Program-made: the position numbers and the translations under genes
Source of the DNA: Bradyrhizobium icense
GTDB lineage: Bacteria; Pseudomonadota; Alphaproteobacteria; Rhizobiales; Xanthobacteraceae
Direction: 5' to 3'
Length of the DNA stretch: 64,000 nucleotides
NCBI RefSeq assembly: GCF_001693385.1
Contig: NZ_CP016428.1
Location: 6,076,001-6,140,000 of the forward strand
Shown: one piece after another, positions 26,424-38,337 of the stretch
How the letters are laid out: every line of letters begins with the position of its first letter
Position numbering within the stretch: the stretch's first letter is position 1
The notes under the pieces: model-generated
Databases searched by the model: none
Told to the model about the DNA's origin: nothing
The model's input: the letters and a program-made list of their open reading frames with translations, nothing else

Positions 26424-27563
26424 ATGCGCAGGAATCAAATTGCCGTCGTCGGCGCTGCCGAGACCACTGAGCTCGGCGTCATCCCGAACATGTCGCAGAT
26501 CCAGCTCCACGCGGATGCGGCGCTCAATGCCATCGCCGATGCCGGGCTGAAGCTGTCCGACATCGACGGTATTGCGACCGCCGTAGAAACCCCGCAGCAG
26601 ATCGCGCACTACCTCGGCATCACGCCGACCTGGGTGGACGGCACTTCCGTGGGCGGCTGTTCGTTCATGCTGCATGTCCGCCATGCAGCGGCCGCGATCG
26701 AGGCCGGGCTCTGCAAGACCGTGCTGATCACCCACGCCGAGAGCGGAAAATCGATGATCGGCAAATTGCCGCGCTCGATCCCCGCTGATAGCCTGCAGGG
26801 CCAGTTCGAGGCGCCGTTCGGCGTCTACGGGCCGCCCAGCATGTTCCCGATCCCCGTGCTGCGCTACATGAAGACCTACGGCATCACCCATGAGCAGATC
26901 GCCATGGTCGCCGTGGTGCAGCGCGAGTGGGCCGCGAAGAACCCGCGCGCGACAATGAAGGACCCGATCACGGTCGAAGACGTGCTGAACTCGCGGATGA
27001 TCGCCTACCCGTTTCGCCTGCTGCAGTGCTGCCTCGTCACCGATGGCGGCGGCGCGCTGATCCTGACCTCGGCCGACCGCGCCAAGGACTTTCCGAAGAA
27101 GCCGGTCTACATATTGGGCACCGGCGAGAGCGTGGAAACGCCGATGGTCAGCCAGATGGAGACATTCAACTCCTCGCGCGCCTTCAGGGTCGCGGGGCCG
27201 ACTGCGTTCAAGGAGGCCGGCATCACCCATAAGGACGTCGATCATTTGATGATCTACGATGCCTTCGCGCATCTGCCGCTGTATGGCCTCGGCGATCTCG
27301 GCTTCATGCCGCACGAAGAAACCGGCAAGTTCATCGCCGACGGCAACACCCGCCCCGGCGGCAAGCTGCCGCTCAACACCAATGGCGGCGGATTGAGCTA
27401 CATGCATTCCGGCATGTACGGCATGTACGCGCTGCAGGAAAGCGTCCGCCAAATGCGCGGCATCGCGCCCGCGCAGGTCCAGGACGCGAAGATTTCGGTC
27501 TGCCACGGCGTCGGCGGCATGTTCGCGGCGTCAGGCACGATCATCTTTACGAACGAGAAGTAA
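26424..27563 (+). CDS. Thiolase-family protein (SCP2/lipid-transfer type)
   Basis: A 379-residue thiolase-fold protein. Cys79 (GTSVGGCSFMLHV) sits where the nucleophile is expected, and the C-terminal His motifs (GGGLSYMHSGMYGMYALQES and VCHGVGGMF) are present. It probably cleaves or forms 3-ketoacyl-CoA, or performs retro-aldol release as related DUF35-bound enzymes do. It is paired with the DUF35 gene and followed by an MFE2-like SDR gene, a beta-oxidation-like order. Confidence 0.88.
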   Translation: MRRNQIAVVGAAETTELGVIPNMSQIQLHADAALNAIADAGLKLSDIDGIATAVETPQQIAHYLGITPTWVDGTSVGGCSFMLHVRHAAAAIEAGLCKTVLITHAESGKSMIGKLPRSIPADSLQGQFEAPFGVYGPPSMFPIPVLRYMKTYGITHEQIAMVAVVQREWAAKNPRATMKDPITVEDVLNSRMIAYPFRLLQCCLVTDGGGALILTSADRAKDFPKKPVYILGTGESVETPMVSQMETFNSSRAFRVAGPTAFKEAGITHKDVDHLMIYDAFAHLPLYGLGDLGFMPHEETGKFIADGNTRPGGKLPLNTNGGGLSYMHSGMYGMYALQESVRQMRGIAPAQVQDAKISVCHGVGGMFAASGTIIFTNEK

Positions 27564-27569
27564 CACCCT

Positions 27570-27650
27570 GTCGTTCCGGGGCGCGCAAAGCGCGAACCCG
27601 GAATCTCGAGATTCCGGATCTGGTGCTTCGCACCATCCCGGAATGACGGG
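27570..27650. repeat. Intergenic palindromic repeat, family B
   Basis: Arms gtcgttccggggcgcg and cccggaatgacggg enclose inner inverted pairs (gcgcaaagcgc; ggaatctcgagattcc; ggtgcttcgcacc). It is the sister copy of 17129-17230. It lies between the thiolase and SDR genes. Confidence 0.85.
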
Positions 27651-27668
27651 GACAACCGGAGACTCCCA

Positions 27669-28583
27669 ATGACAAAATCACTGCAAGACAAGGTCATCAT
27701 CGTCACCGGCGCCGGTCGCGGCATCGGCCGCGAGATCGCGCTGCTCTGCGCCGCGGAAGGCGCAAAAGTCGTCGTCAACGATCCCGGTGGCGCCGCCGAC
27801 GGTGCCGGCTCGAGTGCAGCTCCCGCCGAGGAAGTGGTCGAGGAGATCAAGAAGCGCGGCGGCACCGCCGTCGCCAATTTCGAGTCGGTGGCGGAAGCGA
27901 TCCCGGCGAGCAAGATCGTCAAGACGGCGACCGATCATTTCGGCCGGCTCGACGGCGTCGTCAACAATGCCGGCATCTTGCGCGACATGATCTTCCACAA
28001 GATGAGCGTCGAAGCTTTCGAGGCCGTCATCAAGGTCCACCTGATGGGCTCGTTCTATGTCAGCCACGCCGCGGCAAGGCTGTACCGCGAACAGGAGAGC
28101 GGCTCCTTCGTGCACTTCACTTCGACCTCGGGCCTGATCGGCAATTTCGGCCAGGCCAACTACGCCGCCGCCAAGCTCGGCATCGTCGGCCTGTCGAAGT
28201 CGATCGCACTCGACATGGGCCGCTTCAACGTGCGCTCGAACTGCGTCTCGCCTTTCGCCTGGACCCGCATGATCGGCACCATCCCGACCGAGACCGAGGC
28301 CGAGAAGGCGCGCGTGGCGAAAATCCAGCAGATGGGACCGGAGAAGATCGCGCCGCTCTGCGCCTATCTGCTCAGTGACGCCGCCAAGGACGTCACCGGA
28401 CAGATCTTCGGCGTGCGCATGAACGAGATCTTCCTGTTCAGCCAGAATCGTCCGCTGCGCTCGGTACAGCGGAGCGAAGGCTGGACGCCGCAGACCATCG
28501 CCGAGCACGGCATGCCGGCGCTTGCGGGATCGTTCTACAAGCTCGACCGCTCTGCGGATATCTTTACGTGGGATCCGATCTGA
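27669..28583 (+). CDS. SDR oxidoreductase, 3-hydroxyacyl-CoA dehydrogenase-like
   Basis: A 304-residue classical-type SDR. The cofactor loop TGAGRGIG (about residues 14-21), NNAG motif, catalytic Ser region (TSTSGLIGNFGQ) and Tyr165-x3-Lys169 are complete. The VVVNDPGG segment after the second beta strand and the overall pattern resemble the dehydrogenase domain of peroxisomal multifunctional enzyme 2, so NAD-dependent oxidation of a 3-hydroxyacyl-CoA is likely. A CGGAG ribosome site precedes the ATG. It probably works with the upstream thiolase. Confidence 0.87.
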   Translation: MTKSLQDKVIIVTGAGRGIGREIALLCAAEGAKVVVNDPGGAADGAGSSAAPAEEVVEEIKKRGGTAVANFESVAEAIPASKIVKTATDHFGRLDGVVNNAGILRDMIFHKMSVEAFEAVIKVHLMGSFYVSHAAARLYREQESGSFVHFTSTSGLIGNFGQANYAAAKLGIVGLSKSIALDMGRFNVRSNCVSPFAWTRMIGTIPTETEAEKARVAKIQQMGPEKIAPLCAYLLSDAAKDVTGQIFGVRMNEIFLFSQNRPLRSVQRSEGWTPQTIAEHGMPALAGSFYKLDRSADIFTWDPI

Positions 28584-28589
28584 CAGAAA

Positions 28590-28682
28590 TGTAGGATGGG
28601 CAAGGCGCACTTTTGCGCCGTGCCCACCATCCTTCCGAGATCGTCAGCTTGAATGGTGGGCACGCTTCGCTTTGCCACCCTA
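28590..28682. repeat. Intergenic palindromic repeat, family D
   Basis: Arms tgtaggatgggcaaggcgca and gcttcgctttgccacccta, with gtgcccaccat/atggtgggcac as inner inverted pairs. Related copies occur at 44.6, 46.3, 47.7, 50.0, 53.2 and 56.4 kb. Confidence 0.85.
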
Positions 28683-28704
28683 CCAAGCAGCTCGCCATCG
28701 CGGG

Positions 28705-28733
28705 TTGTTTCACCGCAGCCCGCCCGCTTTATG
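28705..28733 (+). promoter_or_regulatory. Putative promoter of the SMP-30 gene
   Basis: TTGTTT (28705-28710), a 17-base spacer and TTTATG (28728-28733) are followed by gCCGGaatgCGAGCCG. This resembles the blocks before the VOC (45922) and acyl-CoA dehydrogenase (47933) genes, with the same spacer length. Confidence 0.45.
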
Positions 28734-28783
28734 CCGGAATGCGAGCCGATGTTTTCCTTCCAACAAAAACGTGGGAGGAAATC

Positions 28784-29950
28784 ATGACAACCTCACTGAC
28801 CTTTTCCGATTCCCAACAACAAGGCGGCGGTTTTGACCGTCGCAAGATATTGACGGGCGCGGCAGCGCTTGCCGCTTCCGCCGTGACGATGAAGACGGCC
28901 TCTGCCGCCTCCGTAGCGCCGCTCGGCCAGACCGGCGCGCCGACCACGGCAACGCAGCCCCTGCCGCTCGGCCCGCTTCCCGGCGCCCGCTATCCAGACT
29001 CTCGCCTGGAGTCGATGAAGAAACCGAAGGTTTCGTTCGGGCCGACAGGCTTTCCGGCCTTCGCCGGCACCATGGCGGTCGAGCGCGTCGCGACCGGATT
29101 CCGCTGGGCCGAAGGCCCGGTCTACTTTGCAGCCGGGCGTTACGTGCTGTTCTCCGACATTCCCAACAACCGCATCATGCGCTTCACGGAAGACGACGGC
29201 CACCTCAGCGTCTATCGCCAGCCGTCGATGAACTCGAACGGCAACACCATCGACCGCGAAGGGCGCCTGATCACTTGCGAACACAGCGGCCGTCGCGTCA
29301 CCAGGACCGAACTCGACGGCTCGATCACCATCATTGCCGACAAATACAACGGCAAGAAGCTGAACTCGCCGAACGACGCGGTCGTCGCGGCCGACGGTTC
29401 GATCTGGTTCTGCGATCCAGCCTACGGAATCGGCGGCTACTACGAGGGCATCAAGGCCGATCCCGAGCAGGAAAAGAAAAACGTCTACCGGGTGGATCCG
29501 AAATCCGGCGACATCAAGATGGTGGTCGATGACTTCGTGCAGCCGAACGGCCTTTGCTTCTCACCTGACGAGAAGAAGCTCTATATCTGCGATACCGGCT
29601 TCACCGACGGACCGGATAACCCGTCGCATATCCGCGTGTTCGACGTGGATCTCGGGGCCGGAAAGCTTTCGAACAGCAAGGTCTTTGCGGACATGCCCAA
29701 GCCCAGCATTACCGACGGGCTGCGCTGCGACACCGCGGGGCGCCTTTGGTGCTCGGTGGGTTGGGGCGATCCGAATGAGGACGGCGTGCGCTGCTACACT
29801 CCTGACGGCGATCTCCTCGGCAAGATCCACATACCGGAAACTGTCGCCAACCTATGCTTCGGCGGCCAGCAGCGGAATAGGCTCTACATCTGCGGCTCGT
29901 CATCGCTTTATGCGGTCTACACAAGTGCGCAGGGTGCGATGAAGCCATGA
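28784..29950 (+). CDS. SMP-30/gluconolactonase family protein with Tat-like signal
   Basis: A 388-residue protein. The N terminus carries a twin-arginine-like segment (FDRRKILTGAAALAASAV, then an AxA-type site), so export through Tat is likely. The rest is a six-bladed SMP-30/gluconolactonase propeller with conserved EGPVYF, NTIDREGRLITCEH, SPNDAVVAADGSIWFCDP and DTGFTDGPDN blocks that supply calcium or zinc ligands. It probably hydrolyses a lactone in the periplasm. The ATG at 28784 has GGGAGGAAATC just before it; a longer frame upstream crosses the repeat and is rejected. Confidence 0.88.
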   Translation: MTTSLTFSDSQQQGGGFDRRKILTGAAALAASAVTMKTASAASVAPLGQTGAPTTATQPLPLGPLPGARYPDSRLESMKKPKVSFGPTGFPAFAGTMAVERVATGFRWAEGPVYFAAGRYVLFSDIPNNRIMRFTEDDGHLSVYRQPSMNSNGNTIDREGRLITCEHSGRRVTRTELDGSITIIADKYNGKKLNSPNDAVVAADGSIWFCDPAYGIGGYYEGIKADPEQEKKNVYRVDPKSGDIKMVVDDFVQPNGLCFSPDEKKLYICDTGFTDGPDNPSHIRVFDVDLGAGKLSNSKVFADMPKPSITDGLRCDTAGRLWCSVGWGDPNEDGVRCYTPDGDLLGKIHIPETVANLCFGGQQRNRLYICGSSSLYAVYTSAQGAMKP

Positions 29951-29991
29951 ACGCGAAGGGCGCTGATCGCTAGGTGCGATCTCCACCACGA

Positions 29992-30030
29992 GTCGTCCCT
30001 GCGTTCGCATGCGTTCGCAGGGACGACAGC
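29992..30030. repeat. Intergenic palindromic repeat, family A (truncated)
   Basis: Only the arms remain: gtcgtccctgcgttcgca joined directly to tgcgttcgcagggacgacag, without the usual centre. It lies between the convergent SMP-30 and ppc genes and could act as a two-way terminator hairpin. Confidence 0.75.
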
Positions 30031-30045
30031 CGAGGTTTGCTCCCG

Positions 30046-32838
<2,793 letters not shown>

Positions 32839-32938
32839 TGGCTGGCCACCTCAAACTGCCCGGCTCTTCCGAGTGTGCAATTTTTTTGCCGCAGTGCAAG
32901 ATAAAGATGGAGGCGGTGCCTATTGTCTCTGCCCTTGC

Positions 32939-33060
32939 GTCGTCCCCGCGAACCGCCGGGACCCCATACTCCGTGTCCTCTTTTAGGGCACTCTGGGAGA
33001 GTCCTTTTGCGAACCCCACGGCCTGTGGTTATGAGTCCCTGCGTTCCGCAGGGACGACAG
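32939..33060. repeat. Intergenic palindromic repeat, family A
   Basis: Arms gtcgtccccgcgaaccgccg and gcgttccgcagggacgacag, with the family A centre word gtggttatg. It fills most of the gap between ppc and the 3' end of the acyl-CoA synthetase gene. Confidence 0.85.
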
Positions 33061-33064
33061 GATG

Positions 33065-34609
33065 CTAAATCCTCCGCCCTGCCCGCTCCCAATAGGGATC
33101 GCGCAGGCGGCGCTTGAAGATCTTGCCGGAATCCTCCCGCGGCAGGTTGGACTGGATTTCGATGTGTTTTGGCACCTTGTAGTCGGCCAGCGCGACCTTG
33201 AGCTGGCTTCGGATAGAAGCCGGGTCGAGCGTCACCGCCGGCTGCGGCTCCACCACAGCCATCAGCGCCTCGCCGAATTCAGCGTCGGGAATGCCGAACA
33301 CCGCGCAGTCATGCACCCCCGGTATCGCGTGCAACGCGGCCTCAATCTCAGCCGGGTAGATGTTGACGCCGCCTGAAATCACCATGTCGCGCTTGCGGTC
33401 GCAGATGAAGACATAACCGTCCGCGTCGATGTAGCCGACGTCGCCCGAGGTGATGAAACCTTCACGATCGATCTCGGCGCGCTTTTCCGGCTTGTTGTGA
33501 TAGGTAAAATCAGGGTTCCCGGCGATGCGCGAATAAATCTCGCCGATCTCGCCCTGCGGCAATTCGCGGCCGTCATCGCCGATGAAGCGCAGTTCCGCGC
33601 CCGGCGCGATCTTGCCGACGGTGCCGGGCTTCTTCAGCGCGTCCTCGGACGTCGCAAAGGTCACGGCGCCGGACTCGGTCGATCCGTAGAATTCGTAGAT
33701 GATCGGTCCCCACCACTCGATCATCGCGCGCTTGACGTCGGCGGGACATGGCGCGGCAGCATGGATGACGTGGCGCAGGGACGACATGTCGTACTTCCTG
33801 CGCACTTCCTCCGGCAGCTTCATCAGCCGGATGAACATGGTCGGCACCATGAAGATGGTGTCGATCTTCTCCGTCGCGACCACGCGCAAAAATTCTTCCG
33901 CATCGAAGCGCGGCATGATCACCAGTGCGCCGCCGAGGCGGCCGGCGCGCAGGCCGAACGAGTTCGGCGCGGAATGATAGAGTGGCCCCGGAAGCAGCGC
34001 GCGGGCGCCGGGCTTGAGGCCGTAGATCAGCGCGCGCATGCGCTCGGCGTTGGCGCTCTGTTCGGGCGTCGGCGCAAAGCGGCGCACGCCCTTGGGATGG
34101 CCTGTCGTGCCCGAGGTGTAGATCATGTTCTGCGGCTGCGGCACCGCCGGCCCGTCATAGCGCGGATGTAGCTTGAGCCAGGATTCGAAATCGATCGCGA
34201 AGTCAGGCGTCGTCAGATGATCCGGATTGATTTTGTAGTTGGCGATGATCTCCGGCGGGGTCGGCACGCTGAGCGCCGTGACGCCTTGCGGAATCGCCTC
34301 GCGCAACTGATGCAGCATGTCGGCATGCGCGATCAGCACGGATGTGCCGGAATCCTTCAGCACATAATTGATCTCTTCCGGCTTGAAGTGCCAGTTTACA
34401 GGCACGCCATAGGCGCCGAGCCGCATCGCGGCATAGGCCGCCTCGATGAAGGCGATGTCGTTGCGCATCAGCATGGCGACGCTGTCGCCCTGCTTGACGC
34501 CGAGCTTTTGCAAGCCGCTGGCGATGCGCTCTGTGCGCTCGGCGATCTCGCCGTGGTCGCGCCGGCGCTCGCCGCTGATGATGCCGTGGAAGAGTTGGGA
34601 GGCTGACAT
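33065..34609 (-). CDS. Acyl-CoA synthetase (AMP-forming)
   Basis: A 514-residue ANL-superfamily ligase that activates a carboxylic acid through an acyl-adenylate. The P-loop-like IYTSGTTGHPKGV, the YEFYGSTESGA core, the hinge SGDVGYIDADGYVFICDRKRD and the C-terminal catalytic Lys in DSGKIFKRRLR are all present. The ATG at 34609 is used because family similarity starts there. It probably forms a unit with the upstream enoyl-CoA hydratase on the same strand, although a palindromic repeat separates them. Fatty or other non-aromatic acids are likely substrates; specificity is not readable. Confidence 0.88.
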   Translation of the reverse strand: MSASQLFHGIISGERRRDHGEIAERTERIASGLQKLGVKQGDSVAMLMRNDIAFIEAAYAAMRLGAYGVPVNWHFKPEEINYVLKDSGTSVLIAHADMLHQLREAIPQGVTALSVPTPPEIIANYKINPDHLTTPDFAIDFESWLKLHPRYDGPAVPQPQNMIYTSGTTGHPKGVRRFAPTPEQSANAERMRALIYGLKPGARALLPGPLYHSAPNSFGLRAGRLGGALVIMPRFDAEEFLRVVATEKIDTIFMVPTMFIRLMKLPEEVRRKYDMSSLRHVIHAAAPCPADVKRAMIEWWGPIIYEFYGSTESGAVTFATSEDALKKPGTVGKIAPGAELRFIGDDGRELPQGEIGEIYSRIAGNPDFTYHNKPEKRAEIDREGFITSGDVGYIDADGYVFICDRKRDMVISGGVNIYPAEIEAALHAIPGVHDCAVFGIPDAEFGEALMAVVEPQPAVTLDPASIRSQLKVALADYKVPKHIEIQSNLPREDSGKIFKRRLRDPYWERAGRRI

Positions 34610-34647
34610 TGTCTCTTTCCGATCTGGTGTCGGGTTTGAGTGACTTT

Positions 34648-34750
34648 CATGGTGAGGAGCGCGTCTTCGCGCGTCTCGAACCATGAGGCCACAGACGGGC
34701 CCGCATCCTTCGAGACGGCGCTTTCGCGCCTTCTCAGGATGAGGGGCTCA
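34648..34750. repeat. Intergenic palindromic repeat, family C
   Basis: tcatggtgaggagcgcg...gtctcgaaccatgaggcc is followed by the inverted partner catccttcgagacgg...cttctcaggatgagg. It matches 55107-55203 and the degraded copy at 62-212. Confidence 0.85.
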
Positions 34751-34752
34751 TA

Positions 34753-35568
34753 TTACCCAACATCCGCAAACCGCGGCGCGCGCTTCTCCATATTGGCGCG
34801 CACGGCTTCGGTCTGGTTCGCGCTGCCGAGCAGTTTCTGCTGCTCGACGGATTCGGCCAGCAGCGCCGGAGCGGGATCAACGGACAACTTGTTGAGCATG
34901 CGTTTGGCGGCGCGAATCGCATCGGGACTCTTGCCGGCAATCTCGCGCGCGACCTCGAAGGCCGCCGCGCGCGGATCGTCGCAGATCCGCGTCGCGAGGC
35001 CATAGCTCATCGCTTCCTGCGCGGAGAAGATGCGGCCGGTATAGGTGAGTTCGCGCAGGACATCGTCGCGAACGAGGCTTGCGAGAATGGGCGTGCCGGC
35101 CATGTCGGGCACCAGGCCCCATTTGATCTCCATGATCGACATCCGCGCGTCTGGTGTGAGGAATCGCATGTCGGCGCCGAGCGCGAGCTGGAAGCCGCCG
35201 CCGAACGCCACGCCCTGGATCGCGGCAATCACCGGCACCGGAAGCTGGCGCCAGCCCCAGACCGCCTGCTGCGGAAAGTTCGCGATACCATGCGTGCGTG
35301 CAGTGAGGTCGCGCTTCTCGCCGCCGGCGATCCCGTTACCGCCGCTTTCCTTCATGGCCTGAAAGCGTCCCATATCGAGGCCGGCGCAAAACGCCCGCCC
35401 TTCCCCGGACAATACTACCACCCGGACGCCCTTTTCGTGGGCCAACCGCTCGGTCGCGGCCACCAGCGCCTCAAACATCGCGGCATCGAGCGCGTTCATC
35501 TTGTCGGCACGCACCAGCCGGACATCGGCAATGCCGTCCGAAATCGAGATCGAGACGCGCTGCTCCAT
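34753..35568 (-). CDS. Enoyl-CoA hydratase/isomerase (crotonase) family protein
   Basis: A 271-residue crotonase. The first oxyanion-hole segment (GEGRAFCAGLDM) and second one (IQGVAFGGGFQLALGADMRF) are present, and Glu in MSIMEIKWGLVPDMAGT sits at one of the two usual catalytic positions. It probably hydrates or isomerises an enoyl-CoA. GAGGAGATTTTTC precedes the ATG. It is divergent from the SDR gene that starts at 35660. Confidence 0.9.
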   Translation of the reverse strand: MEQRVSISISDGIADVRLVRADKMNALDAAMFEALVAATERLAHEKGVRVVVLSGEGRAFCAGLDMGRFQAMKESGGNGIAGGEKRDLTARTHGIANFPQQAVWGWRQLPVPVIAAIQGVAFGGGFQLALGADMRFLTPDARMSIMEIKWGLVPDMAGTPILASLVRDDVLRELTYTGRIFSAQEAMSYGLATRICDDPRAAAFEVAREIAGKSPDAIRAAKRMLNKLSVDPAPALLAESVEQQKLLGSANQTEAVRANMEKRAPRFADVG

Positions 35569-35659
35569 GAAAAATCTCCTCAGTTGCTGCTTTACAGAAA
35601 GGCCGTTGTCCGGTTTTAGTCAATCGACCAATTAACAGACAATCCCGTGGGTGGAAACG

Positions 35660-36532
35660 ATGTTCAACGATCAGCTTCTCGCCGGGCGACGCATTCTGGT
35701 GACCGGAGGCGGCACCGGCCTCGGCAAATCCATGGCCGCGCGGTTTCTCCAACTGGGAGCCGAGGTCCACATTTGCGGCCGCCGCAAGATCGTGTGCGAC
35801 GAGACCGCGACCGAATTGATGGATCTTCACGGCGGGCGCGTGGTCAGCCACGGCGTCGATATCCGCAATGCGATGGCCGTCGACGAAATGATCGAACAGA
35901 TCTGGGCCTCGGGGTCCCTTACCGATCTCATCAACAATGCCGCCGGCAATTTCATCTCGCGTTCGGAAGAGCTCTCGCCGCGCGGCTTCGACGCCGTCGC
36001 CAACATCGTGATGCATGGCACCTTCTACGTGACGCACGCGGTCGGTCGGCGCTGGATCGCCGCCAAGCAACGCGGCAACGTGGTGTCGATCACGGTGACC
36101 TGGGTGCGCAACGGATCGCCCTATGTGGTGCCGTCGGCGATGAGCAAGTCGGCGATCCACGCCATGACGATGTCGCTTGCGGTCGAATGGGGCAAGTACG
36201 GCATCCGCCTCAACACCATTGCGCCGGGGGAAATCCCGACCGAGGGCATGAGCAAGCGCATCAAGCCGGGCGACGAGGCCGGCGCGCGCACGCGGGCGCA
36301 AAACCCGATGGGCCGCGTCGGCACCATGGAGGAACTGCAAAACCTCGCGGTGTTCCTGATCTCCGGCGGCTGCGACTGGATCAATGGCGAGACCATCGCC
36401 ATGGACGGCGCGCAAGCGCTCGCGATGGGCGGCAATTTCTATCAGTTGCGCGACTGGAGCGACGACGACTGGAACAAGGCGCGCGACTCGATCAAGGCGC
36501 AAAACGAGAAGGACCGCGCCGCAAGGGGGTAG
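35660..36532 (+). CDS. SDR oxidoreductase, 2,4-dienoyl-CoA reductase-like, without catalytic Tyr
   Basis: A 290-residue SDR with a normal cofactor loop (VTGGGTGLGKSMA) and NNAAGNF motif. The YxxxK motif is replaced by SAMSK, so the usual Tyr is a Ser. Loss of that Tyr is typical of the 2,4-dienoyl-CoA reductase branch, and the following AVEWGKYGIRLNTIAPGEIPTEGM agrees. Reduction of a dienoyl-CoA, needed for unsaturated acyl chains, is therefore the best guess. The ATG at 35660 has a GGTGGAA site; a GTG three codons earlier is possible. Confidence 0.83.
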   Translation: MFNDQLLAGRRILVTGGGTGLGKSMAARFLQLGAEVHICGRRKIVCDETATELMDLHGGRVVSHGVDIRNAMAVDEMIEQIWASGSLTDLINNAAGNFISRSEELSPRGFDAVANIVMHGTFYVTHAVGRRWIAAKQRGNVVSITVTWVRNGSPYVVPSAMSKSAIHAMTMSLAVEWGKYGIRLNTIAPGEIPTEGMSKRIKPGDEAGARTRAQNPMGRVGTMEELQNLAVFLISGGCDWINGETIAMDGAQALAMGGNFYQLRDWSDDDWNKARDSIKAQNEKDRAARG

Positions 36533-36535
36533 GTT

Positions 36536-36675
36536 GTCGTCCCTGCGAACGCAGCGCCCCATAGCCACCGTCGTTCGTTTTGTGAAGGCTACTAGCCGCA
36601 TCGGCTCACCGATAGGCCGCGGCGTATGGGTCACTGCGCCGAGTGCGCGATTGCGCACGGAGGCAGGGACGACAG
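36536..36675. repeat. Intergenic palindromic repeat, family A (divergent centre)
   Basis: Arms gtcgtccctgcgaacgcag and ggcagggacgacag are kept, while the centre is longer and carries its own hairpin (gtgcgcgattgcgca). It starts just after the SDR stop codon. Confidence 0.75.
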
Positions 36676-36682
36676 AGCCGTA

Positions 36683-36711
36683 TTGTCTTTGTCGCGCGAT
36701 ACCGCCAAACT
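36683..36711 (+). promoter_or_regulatory. Putative promoter of acyl-CoA synthetase gene
   Basis: TTGTCT, a 17-base spacer and CAAACT are followed by ccacgCAACGAtaac, which resembles the block at the VOC and acyl-CoA dehydrogenase promoters (CAACGAGC). The -10 box is weak, so this is the least certain member of the set. Confidence 0.3.
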
Positions 36712-36745
36712 CCACGCAACGATAACAAGACGATACGGGAGAGAC

Positions 36746-38326
36746 ATGTCCGCACCGGAGCAATTGACGAACCTTGCCGACATGGTACGCGATCGCGCCA
36801 GAACGCGCGGCGACGCCATCGCCTATGAATTCGAGGGACGCCAGACCACGTTCGCCGACTTCGATATCAGCACCAACCGCGTTGCGAACGCGCTGATCGG
36901 GCTTGGTGTCAAGCCGGGCGAACGCATCGCCTATCTCGGCAAGAACAGCGACATCTATTTCGAACTGCTGATGGGCGCGATGAAGGCCAAAGTGGTGATG
37001 GCGCCGGTCAACTGGCGGCTCGCCGGCCCCGAGATCGCGTTCATCGTCGGCGATTGCAAGGCGCCGGCGCTGTTCGTCGGGCCGGAATTCATCACGCAGG
37101 TTCGCAACATCCAGGTGCAATTGCCCGACGTGCGCCACGTGATCACGACCGAGGGCGGCGCGCCGGAATGGCAGGATTTTATCGCCTGGCGCGACGCTGC
37201 CAGCGGCGACGATCCGAAGGTGCCGATCAGTCCGAAGGACATCGCGATCCAGCTCTATACCTCGGGCACCACGGGCAAGCCGAAGGGCGCGATGCTGTCG
37301 CACGCCAACTTTCTCAATCTGGTGAACGCCGGCAGCGAGGCCGAGAAGCCCGAATGGAACAAATGGTCGGCCGACGACGTCTCGCTGGTAGCGATGCCGG
37401 TCTTCCACATCGGCGGCTCCGGCTGGGGCGTGATGGGGCTTTATCACGGCGCCAAGGGCGTGATCGCCCGCGAGTTCGATCCGACCAAGGTGCTGGACTT
37501 CTTCGAGCAGTCCGGCATTACCAAACTGTTCATGGTGCCGGCCGCGATGCAGTTCGTGGTGCGGCAGCCACGGGCGCGGCAGGTCGATTTCTCCCGCCTG
37601 AAATATATGCTCTACGGCGCCTCGCCGATTCCGACCGCCCTGCTGAAGGAGTGCATTGAAGTGTTCAAGTGCGGCTTCGTGCAGTTGTATGGCATGACCG
37701 AGACCACGGGCACCATCGTCGCCCTGCCGCCCGAGGATCATGTCGAGGGACTGGAGCGCATGCGTTCCGCCGGCAAGGCGTTGCCCGGCATCGAGCTTGC
37801 GATCATCGACCCCGACGGCAAGCGGCTGCCGCCGCGCCAGGTCGGCGAGATCGCCACCCGCTCGGGCTCCAACATGGTCGGCTACTGGAACCTGCCGGAA
37901 GCCACCGCCAAGACGCTCGGCAGCGACGGCTGGTTGCGCACCGGCGATGCCGGCTACATGGACGAGGACGGCTACCTCTACATCCACGACCGCATCAAGG
38001 ACATGATCATCTCCGGCGGCGAGAACATCTACCCGGCCGAGGTCGAGAGCGCGATCTGCGATCATCCTGATGTCGCCGAAGCCGCGGTGATCGGAATCCC
38101 CGACGATAAATGGGGCGAAGTGGTGAAGGCGATCGTGGTGATGAAGCCGGGCAAGCAGGAGAGTGCCACCGACATCATCAATTTTACGCGCGAGCGCATC
38201 GCGGGCTTCAAGACGCCGAAATCGATCGACTTCATGGAGGCGCTGCCGCGCAATCCGTCGGGGAAGATCTTGCGGCGGAACCTGCGCGAGCCGTACTGGG
38301 TGGGCAAGGACCGGCAGGTGAATTGA
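36746..38326 (+). CDS. Acyl-CoA synthetase (AMP-forming)
   Basis: A 526-residue ANL ligase. Visible motifs are LYTSGTTGKPKGAML, LYGMTETTGTIV, the hinge TGDAGYMDEDGYLYIHDRIKD, SGGENIYPAEVE and the catalytic Lys in NPSGKILRRNLRE. GGGAGAG lies five bases before the ATG at 36746. It could be the LvaE-like ligase of the 4-hydroxyacyl-CoA set suggested by the kinase/DUF6285 genes 3-4 kb downstream, but many such ligases are multi-purpose. It differs clearly from the other ligase at 33065-34609. Confidence 0.9.
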   Translation: MSAPEQLTNLADMVRDRARTRGDAIAYEFEGRQTTFADFDISTNRVANALIGLGVKPGERIAYLGKNSDIYFELLMGAMKAKVVMAPVNWRLAGPEIAFIVGDCKAPALFVGPEFITQVRNIQVQLPDVRHVITTEGGAPEWQDFIAWRDAASGDDPKVPISPKDIAIQLYTSGTTGKPKGAMLSHANFLNLVNAGSEAEKPEWNKWSADDVSLVAMPVFHIGGSGWGVMGLYHGAKGVIAREFDPTKVLDFFEQSGITKLFMVPAAMQFVVRQPRARQVDFSRLKYMLYGASPIPTALLKECIEVFKCGFVQLYGMTETTGTIVALPPEDHVEGLERMRSAGKALPGIELAIIDPDGKRLPPRQVGEIATRSGSNMVGYWNLPEATAKTLGSDGWLRTGDAGYMDEDGYLYIHDRIKDMIISGGENIYPAEVESAICDHPDVAEAAVIGIPDDKWGEVVKAIVVMKPGKQESATDIINFTRERIAGFKTPKSIDFMEALPRNPSGKILRRNLREPYWVGKDRQVN

Positions 38327-38337
38327 GTCCTCCTCTT

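Noticed and set aside
35471..38065. 864-codon open frame on the minus strand
   Set aside because: It runs antisense to the SDR and acyl-CoA synthetase genes, which have full family motifs. The frame is kept open by GC-rich codon bias and its translation has no recognisable domain.
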